A stretch of 10,522 nucleotides of DNA from CALAED01 sp937891035 (GTDB taxonomy: Bacteria; Actinomycetota; Actinomycetes; Streptosporangiales; Streptosporangiaceae): positions 1 through 10,522 of the forward strand of contig DASQSZ010000163.1 in the NCBI GenBank assembly GCA_035642125.1, in the 5' to 3' direction. Below the pieces are notes generated by a model. It saw nothing but the letters and a program-made list of their open reading frames with translations. It searched no databases and had not been told where the DNA came from. Within the stretch, counting starts at the first letter, position 1; each line of letters starts with the position of its first letter. The position numbers and the translations under genes are program-made. Positions 1 through 6,182 of the stretch are shown one piece after another.

Positions 1-669
1 AACGTCTCCCTGACCCCGGGCTACTCGGCCAGCATCTTGGCCTGGTTGGAGGCGGGCGGCGTCTACGCCATCGCCAACCTGCGCGGCGGCAACGAAGAGG
101 GCGAGGAATGGCACCGCGCCGGGATGCTCGAGCACAAGCAGAACGTCTTCGACGACTTCTACGCGGCCGCCGCCACGCTCATCGAGCAAGGCTGGACGAC
201 GTCGTCCCAGCTGGGCATCAGCGGCGGGTCCAACGGCGGGCTGCTGGTCGGCGCCGCGGTGACGCAGCGGCCCGAGCTGTTCCGTGCGGCGGTGTGCTCG
301 GCGCCGTTGCTCGACATGGTGCGGTACGAACGGTTCGGGCTCGGGCAGACCTGGAACGTCGAGTACGGCTCGGCCGACGACCCCGAGCAATTCGCTTGGC
401 TGTACGCTTACTCGCCGTACCATCACGTCCGCGACGGGGTGGCCTACCCGGCCGTCCTGTTCACGACGTTCGACAGCGACACCCGGGTCGATCCGATGCA
501 CGCCCGCAAGATGTGCGCGGCCTTGCAGCACGCCACCGCGTCCGACCTGCCGATCCTGCTGCGCACCGAAACAGACGTCGGGCACGGTGCGCGCGCCGTC
601 AGCCGGTCGGTCGACCTATCCGCCGACACGCTCGCCTTCATGGCCGCCTACACGGGGCTGACCTTGTGA
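1..669 (+). CDS. Prolyl oligopeptidase (S9A family), C-terminal part, cut by window start
   Basis: This is a serine peptidase that cleaves short peptides after proline. Only the last 222 codons are visible; family members are usually near 700 residues, so the beta-propeller domain and about two thirds of the protein lie outside the window. The frame is open from base 1, so the first in-window start codon (TTG at 37) is not a real start. All three catalytic residues of the alpha/beta-hydrolase domain are present. The nucleophile is the Ser of SGGSNGG (codon 229-231). The acid is the second Asp of DSDTRVDP (codon 478-480), matched to the family DHDDRV motif whose Arg binds substrate. The histidine is in DVGHGAR (codon 583-585). 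The stretch GGVYAIANLRGGNEEGEEWH is also typical of S9A. There is no visible signal peptide region to judge location. The stop lies 24 bases from the convergent regulator gene, with no obvious terminator between them. Confidence 0.95.
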   Translation, partial: NVSLTPGYSASILAWLEAGGVYAIANLRGGNEEGEEWHRAGMLEHKQNVFDDFYAAAATLIEQGWTTSSQLGISGGSNGGLLVGAAVTQRPELFRAAVCSAPLLDMVRYERFGLGQTWNVEYGSADDPEQFAWLYAYSPYHHVRDGVAYPAVLFTTFDSDTRVDPMHARKMCAALQHATASDLPILLRTETDVGHGARAVSRSVDLSADTLAFMAAYTGLTL

Positions 670-693
670 CGAATCGCCCGGCGCCGCCCCCGC

Positions 694-2340
694 TCACACC
701 GACGTGGACGGCGGCGACAGCGGCTGCATCGTGGGGATGCGCGTCGTCGGGCCGGCCAGCACCTCGCGGAAGTCCCGTACGGCCGGCATGTCGCCGTGCT
801 TTTTGACCACGGCGGCGGCCAGCTGCCGACCCCGGTGCATCAACATGTCGGACCGATGCTCATCGGGTAGGTCGAGAATCGCGTCGCGGCCGACGACCAG
901 CGCCTGTTCCGGCTCACCGAGCTGGAGCTTGCAGACCGCCCGGTCGAGCCGGACCAGCGTGCGGTCGATGCGCTCCTGCGCGGAGTAGAGCGTCAGGGCC
1001 TGGTTCAGCCCCACCTCGGCATGGTGCGGGTCACCGAGATTGGTGTAGGTGTCGCCCTCGTAGAACGCCAGCTGCCGTTCGGTGAAACCGAACGCCAGGT
1101 CGCTGGTGTCGCGCCTGGGGAGCTGCTCGAAAACGGCCCGGCCGCGCACGAGCGCGCGCCTGGCGCTGGGCGCGGCGTCCGTACGCCCGCGCAGGGCCAG
1201 CTGGCCGAGCGCCCTTGCCTCGATCGCGGGCGCCATAGCGGCGGCCACGCACGGCGTGCGGCCGGCCTGGTCCTGGGCCTTGCGCGCCAGGTGCAGCGCC
1301 TCTCTCGGGTCGCCGTAGTACATCGGGACGAGCGCCTCGCGCGCCGTCACCCACGCGCACAGCGCCCGGTCTCCGGTCTCGTCGGCCGCGGTACGGGCGG
1401 TACGGAAGAACGAACGGGCCAACCGATGATCGCCGAGACTGTTCATGATGCGCCCGCACAGCCCGGCGAGTTGGGCGGCGATGCGGCACAGACGCTCTTG
1501 TAGCTCGATCGGCTGCCGCTGGGCGCACATCCGGCGTACCTCGCTGAAGTCCAGCAGGACGTCGCACAGGACGCGCAACGACGGCGTCGCCTGGTACTGC
1601 TGCCCGTAGCCCAGCGTCGCCTCTTCCCACTGGTCAAGCATGGACGGCGACACGGTCGCGCTGATCAGCGTGTCGTCCATCCGACGCCGGACATGGTCGA
1701 CGGCGCCCAGGAACTGGCCGTCCAACGGTACACCCGCACCGGCAAGAAGCTGCAGAAGTGTCCTGCGAAGCACGATGTCCTCCTCTCCCGCTTCCGCGGC
1801 AACCGTGCCGGCGGCGCGGTTCAGGCCCGTTAGGTCGCTCGGATCGAGTCTCGACGTGCGTGTGGTGAAGTAGTGGGGTTCGGCCGCCGGGACGATCACC
1901 GGTCCGGCCGGGGATGACGGGCGGCCGGCGGCCATGTCGGCAGAGCGTTCCGCCCCCGGCCGTACGCCATGGCGGCGGCCGCAGATGCAGGGACCTTGAT
2001 AGCCGAGGTCCGCCGGCTCGACCCGGTAGACGCTACACAGATAGTGCAGGTATTCCGGGCCCGGTCGCTTGTTGCCGCTTTCATACGCAGAAAGTAGTGT
2101 CTCGCCCAGTTTGGGCAGCGGCTTCCCCTCCACCTCGTAGAGCGCTTTGATTTGGGCGACTACATCGGACAGCGCGACCCCCAAGGCGAGCCGCTGCGCT
2201 TTCACCCGGCTGACGCCGAAGGCGGGTCCGCACTGGTCGTGAATTTCCCGGGCGATTTGGGCTGACGTCCTCCCATGTGCCAGCCCGCGTGCACGTATTT
2301 TGCGCGCTACGTCGGTTTCTTTGAGGGGGGATTCCGCCAT
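694..2340 (-). CDS. XRE-family DNA-binding regulator with C-terminal TPR-like helical domain
   Basis: This is a probable transcription regulator of 548 residues. Residues about 10-38 form a short helical segment containing GRTSAQIAREI. Residues about 43-114 are the Cro/C1-type helix-turn-helix, with KAQRLALGVALSDVVAQI and the closing segment SAYESGNKRPGPEYLHYLCS typical of actinobacterial XRE proteins. A CxCxxxH cluster (PCICGRRHG, residues about 117-125) follows at once. After a Pro/Ala-rich linker, residues about 190-530 are alpha-helical with TPR-like repeats, for example around SFFRTARTAADETGD and TYTNLGDPHHAEVGLNQAL. This domain probably senses a peptide or protein partner. I chose the ATG at 2340 because AGGAGG lies 9 bases upstream. 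The frame stays open to 2451, but those upstream starts lack a good Shine-Dalgarno and the segment contains a strong hairpin. The gene is divergent from the small WWSW gene. Targets are unknown; autoregulation is an inference from the boxes nearby. Confidence 0.88.
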   Translation of the reverse strand: MAESPLKETDVARKIRARGLAHGRTSAQIAREIHDQCGPAFGVSRVKAQRLALGVALSDVVAQIKALYEVEGKPLPKLGETLLSAYESGNKRPGPEYLHYLCSVYRVEPADLGYQGPCICGRRHGVRPGAERSADMAAGRPSSPAGPVIVPAAEPHYFTTRTSRLDPSDLTGLNRAAGTVAAEAGEEDIVLRRTLLQLLAGAGVPLDGQFLGAVDHVRRRMDDTLISATVSPSMLDQWEEATLGYGQQYQATPSLRVLCDVLLDFSEVRRMCAQRQPIELQERLCRIAAQLAGLCGRIMNSLGDHRLARSFFRTARTAADETGDRALCAWVTAREALVPMYYGDPREALHLARKAQDQAGRTPCVAAAMAPAIEARALGQLALRGRTDAAPSARRALVRGRAVFEQLPRRDTSDLAFGFTERQLAFYEGDTYTNLGDPHHAEVGLNQALTLYSAQERIDRTLVRLDRAVCKLQLGEPEQALVVGRDAILDLPDEHRSDMLMHRGRQLAAAVVKKHGDMPAVRDFREVLAGPTTRIPTMQPLSPPSTSV

Positions 2341-2349
2341 CCCTTCCGG

Positions 2350-2355
2350 CCTCCT
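2350..2355 (-). promoter_or_regulatory. Shine-Dalgarno that fixes the XRE gene start
   Basis: CCTCCT on the plus strand reads AGGAGG on the minus strand, with 9 bases to the ATG at 2340. An ATG six codons earlier (2358) overlaps this site and has no comparable element upstream, so 2340 is preferred. Confidence 0.7.
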
Positions 2356-2362
2356 CATCGCT

Positions 2363-2399
2363 GTGCCGGCAGCCGCCCGCGACGGGCAACGGCCGGCAC
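2363..2399 (-). promoter_or_regulatory. Nested hairpin in the leader of the XRE gene
   Basis: The outer arms GTGCCGGC (2363-2370) and GCCGGCAC (2392-2399) pair perfectly over 8 bp. Inside, GCCCG (2375-2379) and CGGGC (2383-2387) pair around a CGA loop, leaving a symmetric 4+4 internal loop. On the regulator's mRNA this structure would end about 7 bases before the Shine-Dalgarno, so it could influence translation or be a protein-binding structure. GC-rich DNA makes chance hairpins common, so function is unproven. Confidence 0.4.
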
Positions 2400-2534
2400 G
2401 GGCGCCGACAAACGTCGAACTCATGGCCACGACAAATAAACTCTCGCGCACGCAGCGTAACTCCCACTATCAGTGCGGCCAAGGAGATTGGGGGTAATCA
2501 GAAGGCGTCGGAGATATCAACCCGGTTACGGACA

Positions 2535-2563
2535 ACGTTCCTCCGCCGCGGGGTAAGGAACGT
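2535..2563. promoter_or_regulatory. 8-bp inverted repeat, candidate operator
   Basis: ACGTTCCT (2535-2542) and AGGAACGT (2556-2563) are perfect inverted copies separated by 13 bases, giving half-site centres about two helical turns apart. This is a plausible binding site for a dimeric regulator such as the XRE protein encoded next door. No other copy of the full arrangement was seen in the window. Confidence 0.4.
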
Positions 2564-2711
2564 CTTCCGGGTCGCGCCAATCGACTGCTTCCTACTGCGC
2601 CGTCACGGCCGACCGGGCAGTGTGAGCCTAGTCACTCACTCTCGCGGAGCTCATCGCCCGCATCCGCGAAGTCTCGATCGCGTGAGAAACACTGACAAGT
2701 GGCACGATCTT

Positions 2712-2719
2712 GGAAGGGG
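2712..2719 (+). promoter_or_regulatory. Shine-Dalgarno that fixes the WWSW gene start
   Basis: GGAAGGGG lies 7 bases before the GTG at 2727. The earlier in-frame GTG at 2622 has no such element, and the 35 residues it would add look non-coding, so the short form is preferred. Confidence 0.65.
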
Positions 2720-2726
2720 TGCGCAA

Positions 2727-3008
2727 GTGGCCAGCGACACTCACCACGATCATCTCGACCGGCTGGTGCGGGAACTCGGCGCACGCGGACTCGTGGCCGA
2801 TGTGGTCAAGACGCGTTCGGGCCCCGCGTTCCTGCGCGTGGTCAACCCGGAGGCGACCAGTCTGTCGGAGATCGTCACCTGTGCGCCGGCGCCCGACTCG
2901 GCCGAGCATTTTTTCTGGTGGTCGTGGGGTGAGCTCATGCACCAGGTGGACGATCCGCGCGGTGCCGCCAGGAAACTGGCCCGCGTCCTCGAACCACACG
3001 ACGCCTAG
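2727..3008 (+). CDS. Small WWSW-motif protein of unknown function, probable partner of the XRE regulator
   Basis: This 93-residue soluble protein has no signal peptide or membrane segment. The GTG start follows GGAAGGGG at 7 bases. Residues about 5-20 form a helix (HHDHLDRLVRELGARGL). A central compact part contains KTRSGPAFLRVVNP and ends in the aromatic signature FFWWSWGE, followed by a helical end (DDPRGAARKLARVLEP). From memory, small actinobacterial proteins with the same layout (a basic-hydrophobic start, an LRVVNP-like strand, then WWSWxE and DDxxxAARxIARVL) are often encoded beside XRE regulators. I know of no experimental role. The divergent regulator supports a regulator/partner pair, as with the DUF397 partners of WhiJ-like regulators, but this protein is not DUF397. 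Function remains open. Confidence 0.8.
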   Translation: MASDTHHDHLDRLVRELGARGLVADVVKTRSGPAFLRVVNPEATSLSEIVTCAPAPDSAEHFFWWSWGELMHQVDDPRGAARKLARVLEPHDA

Positions 3009-3044
3009 CCGCACTGACCGCACTGACCGCACTGACCGCACTGA
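3009..3044. repeat. Four perfect tandem copies of a 9-bp unit
   Basis: The unit CCGCACTGA occurs at 3009-3017, 3018-3026, 3027-3035 and 3036-3044 and starts at the base after the WWSW gene stop codon. A reversed copy (TCAGTGCGG) lies at 2470-2478 upstream of the XRE gene, where the match extends to 10 bp. It may be a slippage-prone simple repeat, or a cluster of protein-binding sites with one site per nine bases. Confidence 0.9.
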
Positions 3045-3130
3045 CCACGGATGTCGGTGACGGACGACGGCGGCTCGCCGGCGTCCATCACGCTCACCCG
3101 AAGCCCCGCCCGCGCACGACGATGTGACTA

Positions 3131-3145
3131 CGGACGCATCGTCCG
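3131..3145. promoter_or_regulatory. Short perfect dyad upstream of the channel gene
   Basis: CGGACG and CGTCCG flank a CAT spacer, giving a 15-bp dyad 53 bases before the proposed start of the mechanosensitive channel. No clear promoter hexamers accompany it. It is a candidate operator only. Confidence 0.3.
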
Positions 3146-3181
3146 CCAGTATGGAATGCCGACGATCCGTACGAACAGGTC

Positions 3182-3189
3182 GGGGAGGG
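3182..3189 (+). promoter_or_regulatory. Shine-Dalgarno that fixes the mechanosensitive channel start
   Basis: GGGGAGGG lies 9 bases before the GTG at 3199. The earlier in-frame starts (GTG 3124, ATG 3151) have no ribosome binding site, and the residues they would add are Arg/Ser-rich and not typical of the family. Confidence 0.6.
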
Positions 3190-3198
3190 TTCGCGACC

Positions 3199-4215
3199 GT
3201 GCCACCACTTGACACGGCGGGGGGGCTGCTTCCCTTTCAAGAAAAGGGGACGCCGGAGCAGTACTGTACGCCGGGAGAGCCCAGCGTCGCCTGCCGCATC
3301 GCGTGGGACATCAGCCACAATCCCGGCCTCACCCGCTTCTTCCGTGCCTGGCTCGACCAGCCGCTCACCAAGTTCGTCTGGATCATCTTCGCCATCGTGG
3401 TCGCGCTGATCGTCAGGCGCATCGCGCACCGGATGATCGACAAGGTCACCTTGCGGATGGCCGAGGGCACGATGCCGGAGCGGCTACGGGAGCGCACCCG
3501 TACGATCTTCGACGGCAGCCCCGTCATGATGAGCGAGCGACGCCGGCAACGGACCGAGACCATGGGGTCGGTGCTGCGCAGCATCGCCTCGATCGTGATC
3601 CTCGTCACCGCGACTTTCACGATCCTCGGAGAGCTCGGCCTCGACCTGGCTCCCTTCCTGGCCAGTGCCAGCATCGTCGGCGTGGCCGTCGGCTTCGGCG
3701 CGCAGAACATCGTCAAGGACTTCCTGGCCGGCATCTTCATGCTGCTCGAGGATCAGTACGGCGTCGGCGACGTCGTCGACATCGGCCCGGCCACCGGCAC
3801 CGTCGAGGCGGTGACGCTGCGCACGACCCGGCTGCGCGACGTCAACGGCGTCGTGTGGTACATGCGCAACGGCGAGATCTCCAGGATCGGCAACCAGTCG
3901 CAGAACTGGGCGCGCGCCGTCCTCGACGTCCCGGTCTCCTATGACGAGGACATCGACAAGATCCGCGAACTGCTCAAGCACGCCTCGAGCGGGTTGGTGG
4001 CCGAGCCGCCGTGGGACGAGATCATCATTGCCGAGCCCGACGTCTGGGGAGTGACAGCGCTCTCGGGCGAGGCGGTGGTCGTCCGGGTCGTCCTCAAGAC
4101 CGCGCCGGGCAGGCAGGCCGAGGTGTCCCGCGAGCTGCGCGAACGGGTCAAAAAGGAGTTCGACAAGGCGGGCGTGGCGGTCGCGACCTTCAAGGTGGAC
4201 ACCTCGGCCGCGTAA
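3199..4215 (+). CDS. Small-conductance mechanosensitive ion channel, MscS family
   Basis: This 338-residue inner-membrane channel opens under membrane tension and releases solutes after osmotic downshock. The N-terminus is probably extracytoplasmic and carries two cysteines (YCTPGEPSVACRIAWD, near residues 23 and 32), as in many actinobacterial MscS proteins. Membrane segments are near residues 59-75, 125-146 and 150-182. The third contains the pore-lining signature GFGAQNIVKDFLAG (about 165-178), followed by the beta domain opening EDQYGVGDVVDIG. The remaining 150 residues are the cytoplasmic cage (VSYDEDIDKIRELL, then VVLKTAPGRQAEVSRELRERV). A polar linker of about 50 residues separates TM1 and TM2. 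A CCCTTT/AAAGGG hairpin sits in the first codons (3232-3248). The gene lies 78 bases before glbO on the same strand, so co-transcription is possible. The gene symbol is left empty because the paralogue type cannot be decided. Confidence 0.93.
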   Translation: MPPLDTAGGLLPFQEKGTPEQYCTPGEPSVACRIAWDISHNPGLTRFFRAWLDQPLTKFVWIIFAIVVALIVRRIAHRMIDKVTLRMAEGTMPERLRERTRTIFDGSPVMMSERRRQRTETMGSVLRSIASIVILVTATFTILGELGLDLAPFLASASIVGVAVGFGAQNIVKDFLAGIFMLLEDQYGVGDVVDIGPATGTVEAVTLRTTRLRDVNGVVWYMRNGEISRIGNQSQNWARAVLDVPVSYDEDIDKIRELLKHASSGLVAEPPWDEIIIAEPDVWGVTALSGEAVVVRVVLKTAPGRQAEVSRELRERVKKEFDKAGVAVATFKVDTSAA

Positions 4216-4293
4216 CGCCGGTCCGGCAACGTGGGCCTCCGTCGCCCGGAATGGATCTGGCGGGTGCGCCGCTCGCATAAGGTTGGGGGCGTC

Positions 4294-4716
4294 ATGGCTA
4301 CTGAGGTGTCCTTCTTCGAGGCGGTCGGCGGTGAGGAGACGTTCCGGCGGCTGGTCCACCGCTTCTATCAGGGTGTCGCCGACGATCCGCTGCTCCGCCC
4401 GCTTTACCCGGAGGCGGATCTCGGCCCCGCCGAGGAACGGCTGACGCTGTTCCTGATGCAGTACTGGGGCGGGCCGACCACCTACAGCGAACGGCGTGGC
4501 CACCCCAGGTTGCGCATGCGCCATATTCCGTTCGCCATCGGCATGGCCGAGCGCGACGCCTGGCTGGGGCACATGCGGGCGGCCATGGACGAGCTCGCCC
4601 TGCCCAGAGAGCACGACGAGACGCTCTGGCGCTATCTGACGATGGCGGCCACCAGCATGGTCAACGCGGACACCTCCGGCCTGCCGAGCGGCAGCGGGGA
4701 GCGGCCCGGGCCTTAG
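4294..4716 (+). CDS. glbO: Group II truncated haemoglobin (TrHbO)
   Basis: This is a 140-residue 2-on-2 haem protein that binds O2 tightly and in actinobacteria is linked to oxygen or peroxide/NO chemistry near the respiratory membrane. It aligns nearly without gaps to M. tuberculosis GlbO. The distal tyrosines are Tyr25 (B10, in VHRFYQG) and Tyr38 (CD1, in LRPLYPE), the proximal haem ligand is His77 (F8, in RLRMRHIPF), and Trp90 (G8, in RDAWLGHM) is conserved. The block QYWGGPTTYSERRGHPRLRM is a group II hallmark. The ATG at 4294 puts the conserved FFEAVGGEETF at residue 7. Upstream purines (AAGG 4279-4282, GGGGG 4285-4289) form only a weak ribosome site. A nine-codon ORF (4251-4280, ATG to TAA) ends 13 bases before the start and might matter for coupling or be chance. 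The C-terminal Gly/Ser/Pro tail is longer than in mycobacteria. Confidence 0.95.
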   Translation: MATEVSFFEAVGGEETFRRLVHRFYQGVADDPLLRPLYPEADLGPAEERLTLFLMQYWGGPTTYSERRGHPRLRMRHIPFAIGMAERDAWLGHMRAAMDELALPREHDETLWRYLTMAATSMVNADTSGLPSGSGERPGP

Positions 4717-4731
4717 GGCGTGGCCCGCGGT

Positions 4732-4760
4732 CCCCGCTGCCTGCCGCGTGGCGGGCGGGG
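4732..4760. terminator. GC-rich hairpin between convergent glbO and MFS genes
   Basis: CCCCGC (4732-4737) pairs with GCGGGG (4755-4760), and GCC/GGC can add a short inner stem. An alternative outer pairing, GCCCGC (4723-4728) with GCGGGC (4751-4756), is also possible. There is no T-run on either side, as is common in actinobacteria. The position between convergent stop codons supports a bidirectional terminator. Confidence 0.4.
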
Positions 4761-4796
4761 ATTGTGCGAGACGCCCTCATCGACCGGCCTTGTCGG

Positions 4797-5975
4797 TCAG
4801 CCGCCGTCTTCGGCGGCGACCGGGATCAACGCGGCAGCGAGCAACGGAAAGGCGACGACCGCCGCGAACGCCGCCGGGTATCCCCCGCCGCTCACCACGT
4901 AAGCGAGCAGGGGCGGGGTGGCCGCGGCGAACAGGTTCTGGCCGGTGTTCTGCACGCCCAGCGCACGGCCGGCCCACGACCGGCCCGCGTACTCGGCGAT
5001 GGCGGTGTACGCCAGGCCGTTGGTGCTCACGGTGACGATCCCGGCGATCAGCAGCACTCCGACGGCCGCACCGGACTCCGCGTACGCCCCGATCGACAAG
5101 GCCAGCAACACGGCGCAGGTCAGTCCGGCCAGCAACCGCATCGGCCGGAGCCTGCTGGCGACGCGGTCGGACCACGCGCCCGCGCTTAGCCGGGCCAGCG
5201 CGCCGCCCACCTGAACGGCGGCGAGCAACCGGCCGGCCGCCGCGGCGTCCCAGCCGTGCGCGTCGACCAGGTAGACGAGCGCGAACGCCGCCACCGCGAA
5301 CTGCGGGACGACGAGCAGCGCGCTCGCGGCGTGGATTCGGTACAAGACCGGCGTACGGTACGGCGCCCCCACGCGTCCGGTCCGGCCCTGGTGGGCCACG
5401 TGCCCGGGGTCGCGAATGAACAGCACGACAAGCGCGGACATCAGCAGGCAGCCCGTCGCCAGCGCGGTCAGCGGCGCACCGAGACCTCCCATGGCCAGCG
5501 GCGGCAACAGGAGCGCGGCGACCGCGACCCCGAGCGGCTGCGCGGTCTGCCGGGCGCCCATCGCCAGGCCCCGCTCATGGGCGGCGAACCAACCGAGGAT
5601 CAGCCGCCCGCTGGCGGCGTGCACCGACGCTCCGCCGGCGCCGGCGACCACGAGGCAGGCGCCGAGCGCGAGCACCCCTTGCGTGCCCGCCGCCGCGAGC
5701 AAGGCCACGCCGGCCACGGCGAGCCCGGCGGACAGCGCCAATCGCTCGCCCCATCGATCGGCCACCACACCCCAGGCGATGAGCGTGCACATCAGCCCGG
5801 CCATCGGGCAGGCGACGAGGACGCCGGCCTGCTCCAGTGACAGCCCGTCCGCCCGGAGCGCGGGGATGAGGTAGGGCAGGCCGAACTGAAAGGCACACCC
5901 GGCGGTCATCGCGCCGGACCCGACCGCCAACGCCACCCATCGTCGCCGATCAGCACCTACGACCGGATCGCCCAT
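4797..5975 (-). CDS. Major facilitator superfamily transporter
   Basis: This 392-residue protein has about 12 hydrophobic segments, the usual MFS layout. It starts with a short cytoplasmic tail (MGDPVVGADRRR) before TM1. The loop 2-3 signature is clear: GVVADRWGER (residues about 69-78) fits the MFS motif A pattern GxxxDRxGxR. The equivalent loop in the second half (SAGAWSDRVASRLRP) carries a related pattern. The central loop, near FIRDPGHVAHQGRTGRVG, is short and basic. No residue identifies a substrate; an efflux or CynX/NarK-like small-molecule role would be a guess. The ATG at 5975 has only AGGA immediately before it, so initiation may be leaderless or weak. The AT-rich patch and dyad just upstream probably belong to its promoter. 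The gene is convergent with glbO and lies downstream of ettA on the same strand, separated by about 340 bases. Confidence 0.9.
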   Translation of the reverse strand: MGDPVVGADRRRWVALAVGSGAMTAGCAFQFGLPYLIPALRADGLSLEQAGVLVACPMAGLMCTLIAWGVVADRWGERLALSAGLAVAGVALLAAAGTQGVLALGACLVVAGAGGASVHAASGRLILGWFAAHERGLAMGARQTAQPLGVAVAALLLPPLAMGGLGAPLTALATGCLLMSALVVLFIRDPGHVAHQGRTGRVGAPYRTPVLYRIHAASALLVVPQFAVAAFALVYLVDAHGWDAAAAGRLLAAVQVGGALARLSAGAWSDRVASRLRPMRLLAGLTCAVLLALSIGAYAESGAAVGVLLIAGIVTVSTNGLAYTAIAEYAGRSWAGRALGVQNTGQNLFAAATPPLLAYVVSGGGYPAAFAAVVAFPLLAAALIPVAAEDGG

Positions 5976-5984
5976 ATCCTGATA

Positions 5985-6182
5985 TTAAATGTCCGCATTA
6001 TGGAACTTATGCGGTGTCCTCACTAGCTCGCAGCGACCGGCCTGCCTCGCAGCGCGCTGCTGGTCGCGATCGCCCACGCGTGCGGCCGTCAGGTCGGCTA
6101 CCTCCCGGCTGACCATGTGGAGGTCAGCCGACTCGCACCGCCGGCACCCCGTGACGGGCTCGGGGTCGTCGCCCAAGACCAT
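5985..6182 (-). CDS. Tentative small protein upstream of the MFS gene
   Basis: This 65-codon ORF ends 9 bases before the MFS start. It has a GCRRC cysteine pair near residue 12, then a helical, charged stretch (SREVADLTAARVGDRDQQRA). Over its first 52 codons the third position is about 88% GC, the first about 79% and the second about 54%, a normal coding pattern for this genome. The last 13 codons are AT-rich and overlap the dyad and likely MFS promoter, which argues against a real C-terminus. There is no Shine-Dalgarno before the ATG. It could be a true small gene in an operon with the transporter, a decayed remnant or chance. Family unrecognised. Confidence 0.27.
   Translation of the reverse strand: MVLGDDPEPVTGCRRCESADLHMVSREVADLTAARVGDRDQQRAARQAGRCELVRTPHKFHNADI
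5993..6014. promoter_or_regulatory. 22-bp dyad in AT-rich promoter region of the MFS gene
   Basis: CCGCAT (5993-5998) and ATGCGG (6009-6014) are perfect inverted arms around a 10-base centre, and one more symmetric A/T pair lies inside. The minus strand here contains CATAAT and, closer to the gene, TAATAT, either of which could be a -10 element. The dyad is 18 bases upstream of the MFS ATG, a good place for a repressor operator. The cognate regulator is not evident in the window. Confidence 0.45.

Larger units (their letters stand above)
2341..2726. other. Divergent intergenic region between the XRE regulator and the WWSW gene
   Basis: These 386 bases contain no convincing gene. They hold the XRE gene's Shine-Dalgarno (2350-2355), a nested hairpin (2363-2399), an inverted copy of the downstream 9-bp repeat unit (2470-2478), an 8-bp inverted repeat (2535-2563), a further CACTGA at 2690-2695 and the small gene's Shine-Dalgarno (2712-2719). 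I could not find a convincing -35/-10 pair in either direction. Both promoters presumably lie between about 2400 and 2700, so shared regulation is plausible. Confidence 0.6.

Noticed and set aside
2341..2451. 37-residue N-terminal extension of the XRE regulator.
   Set aside because: A good AGGAGG serves the 2340 start. The extension contains a strong hairpin and does not look like the family's N-terminus.
2615..2625. 11-bp match GGGCAGTGTGA shared with 9457-9467.
   Set aside because: Matches of this length are expected by chance several times in a window of this size.
2632..2685. Short plus-strand frame reading AELIARIREVSIA before a stop, with a coding-like GC pattern, upstream of the WWSW gene.
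   Set aside because: It has only 17 codons between two stops, no start codon and no ribosome site. It may be a relic of a gene end but cannot be supported.
3009..3044. CRISPR-like array.
   Set aside because: The 9-bp units abut with no spacers; this is a simple tandem repeat.
3209..3214. Perfect TTGACA hexamer.
   Set aside because: It lies inside the start of the channel gene and no -10 element is found at a suitable distance.
3484..4614. Long minus-strand open frame across the mechanosensitive channel and glbO.
   Set aside because: It is antisense to two clear genes. Its product is His/Asp/Arg-rich with no family features, as expected from third-position GC bias in the real genes.
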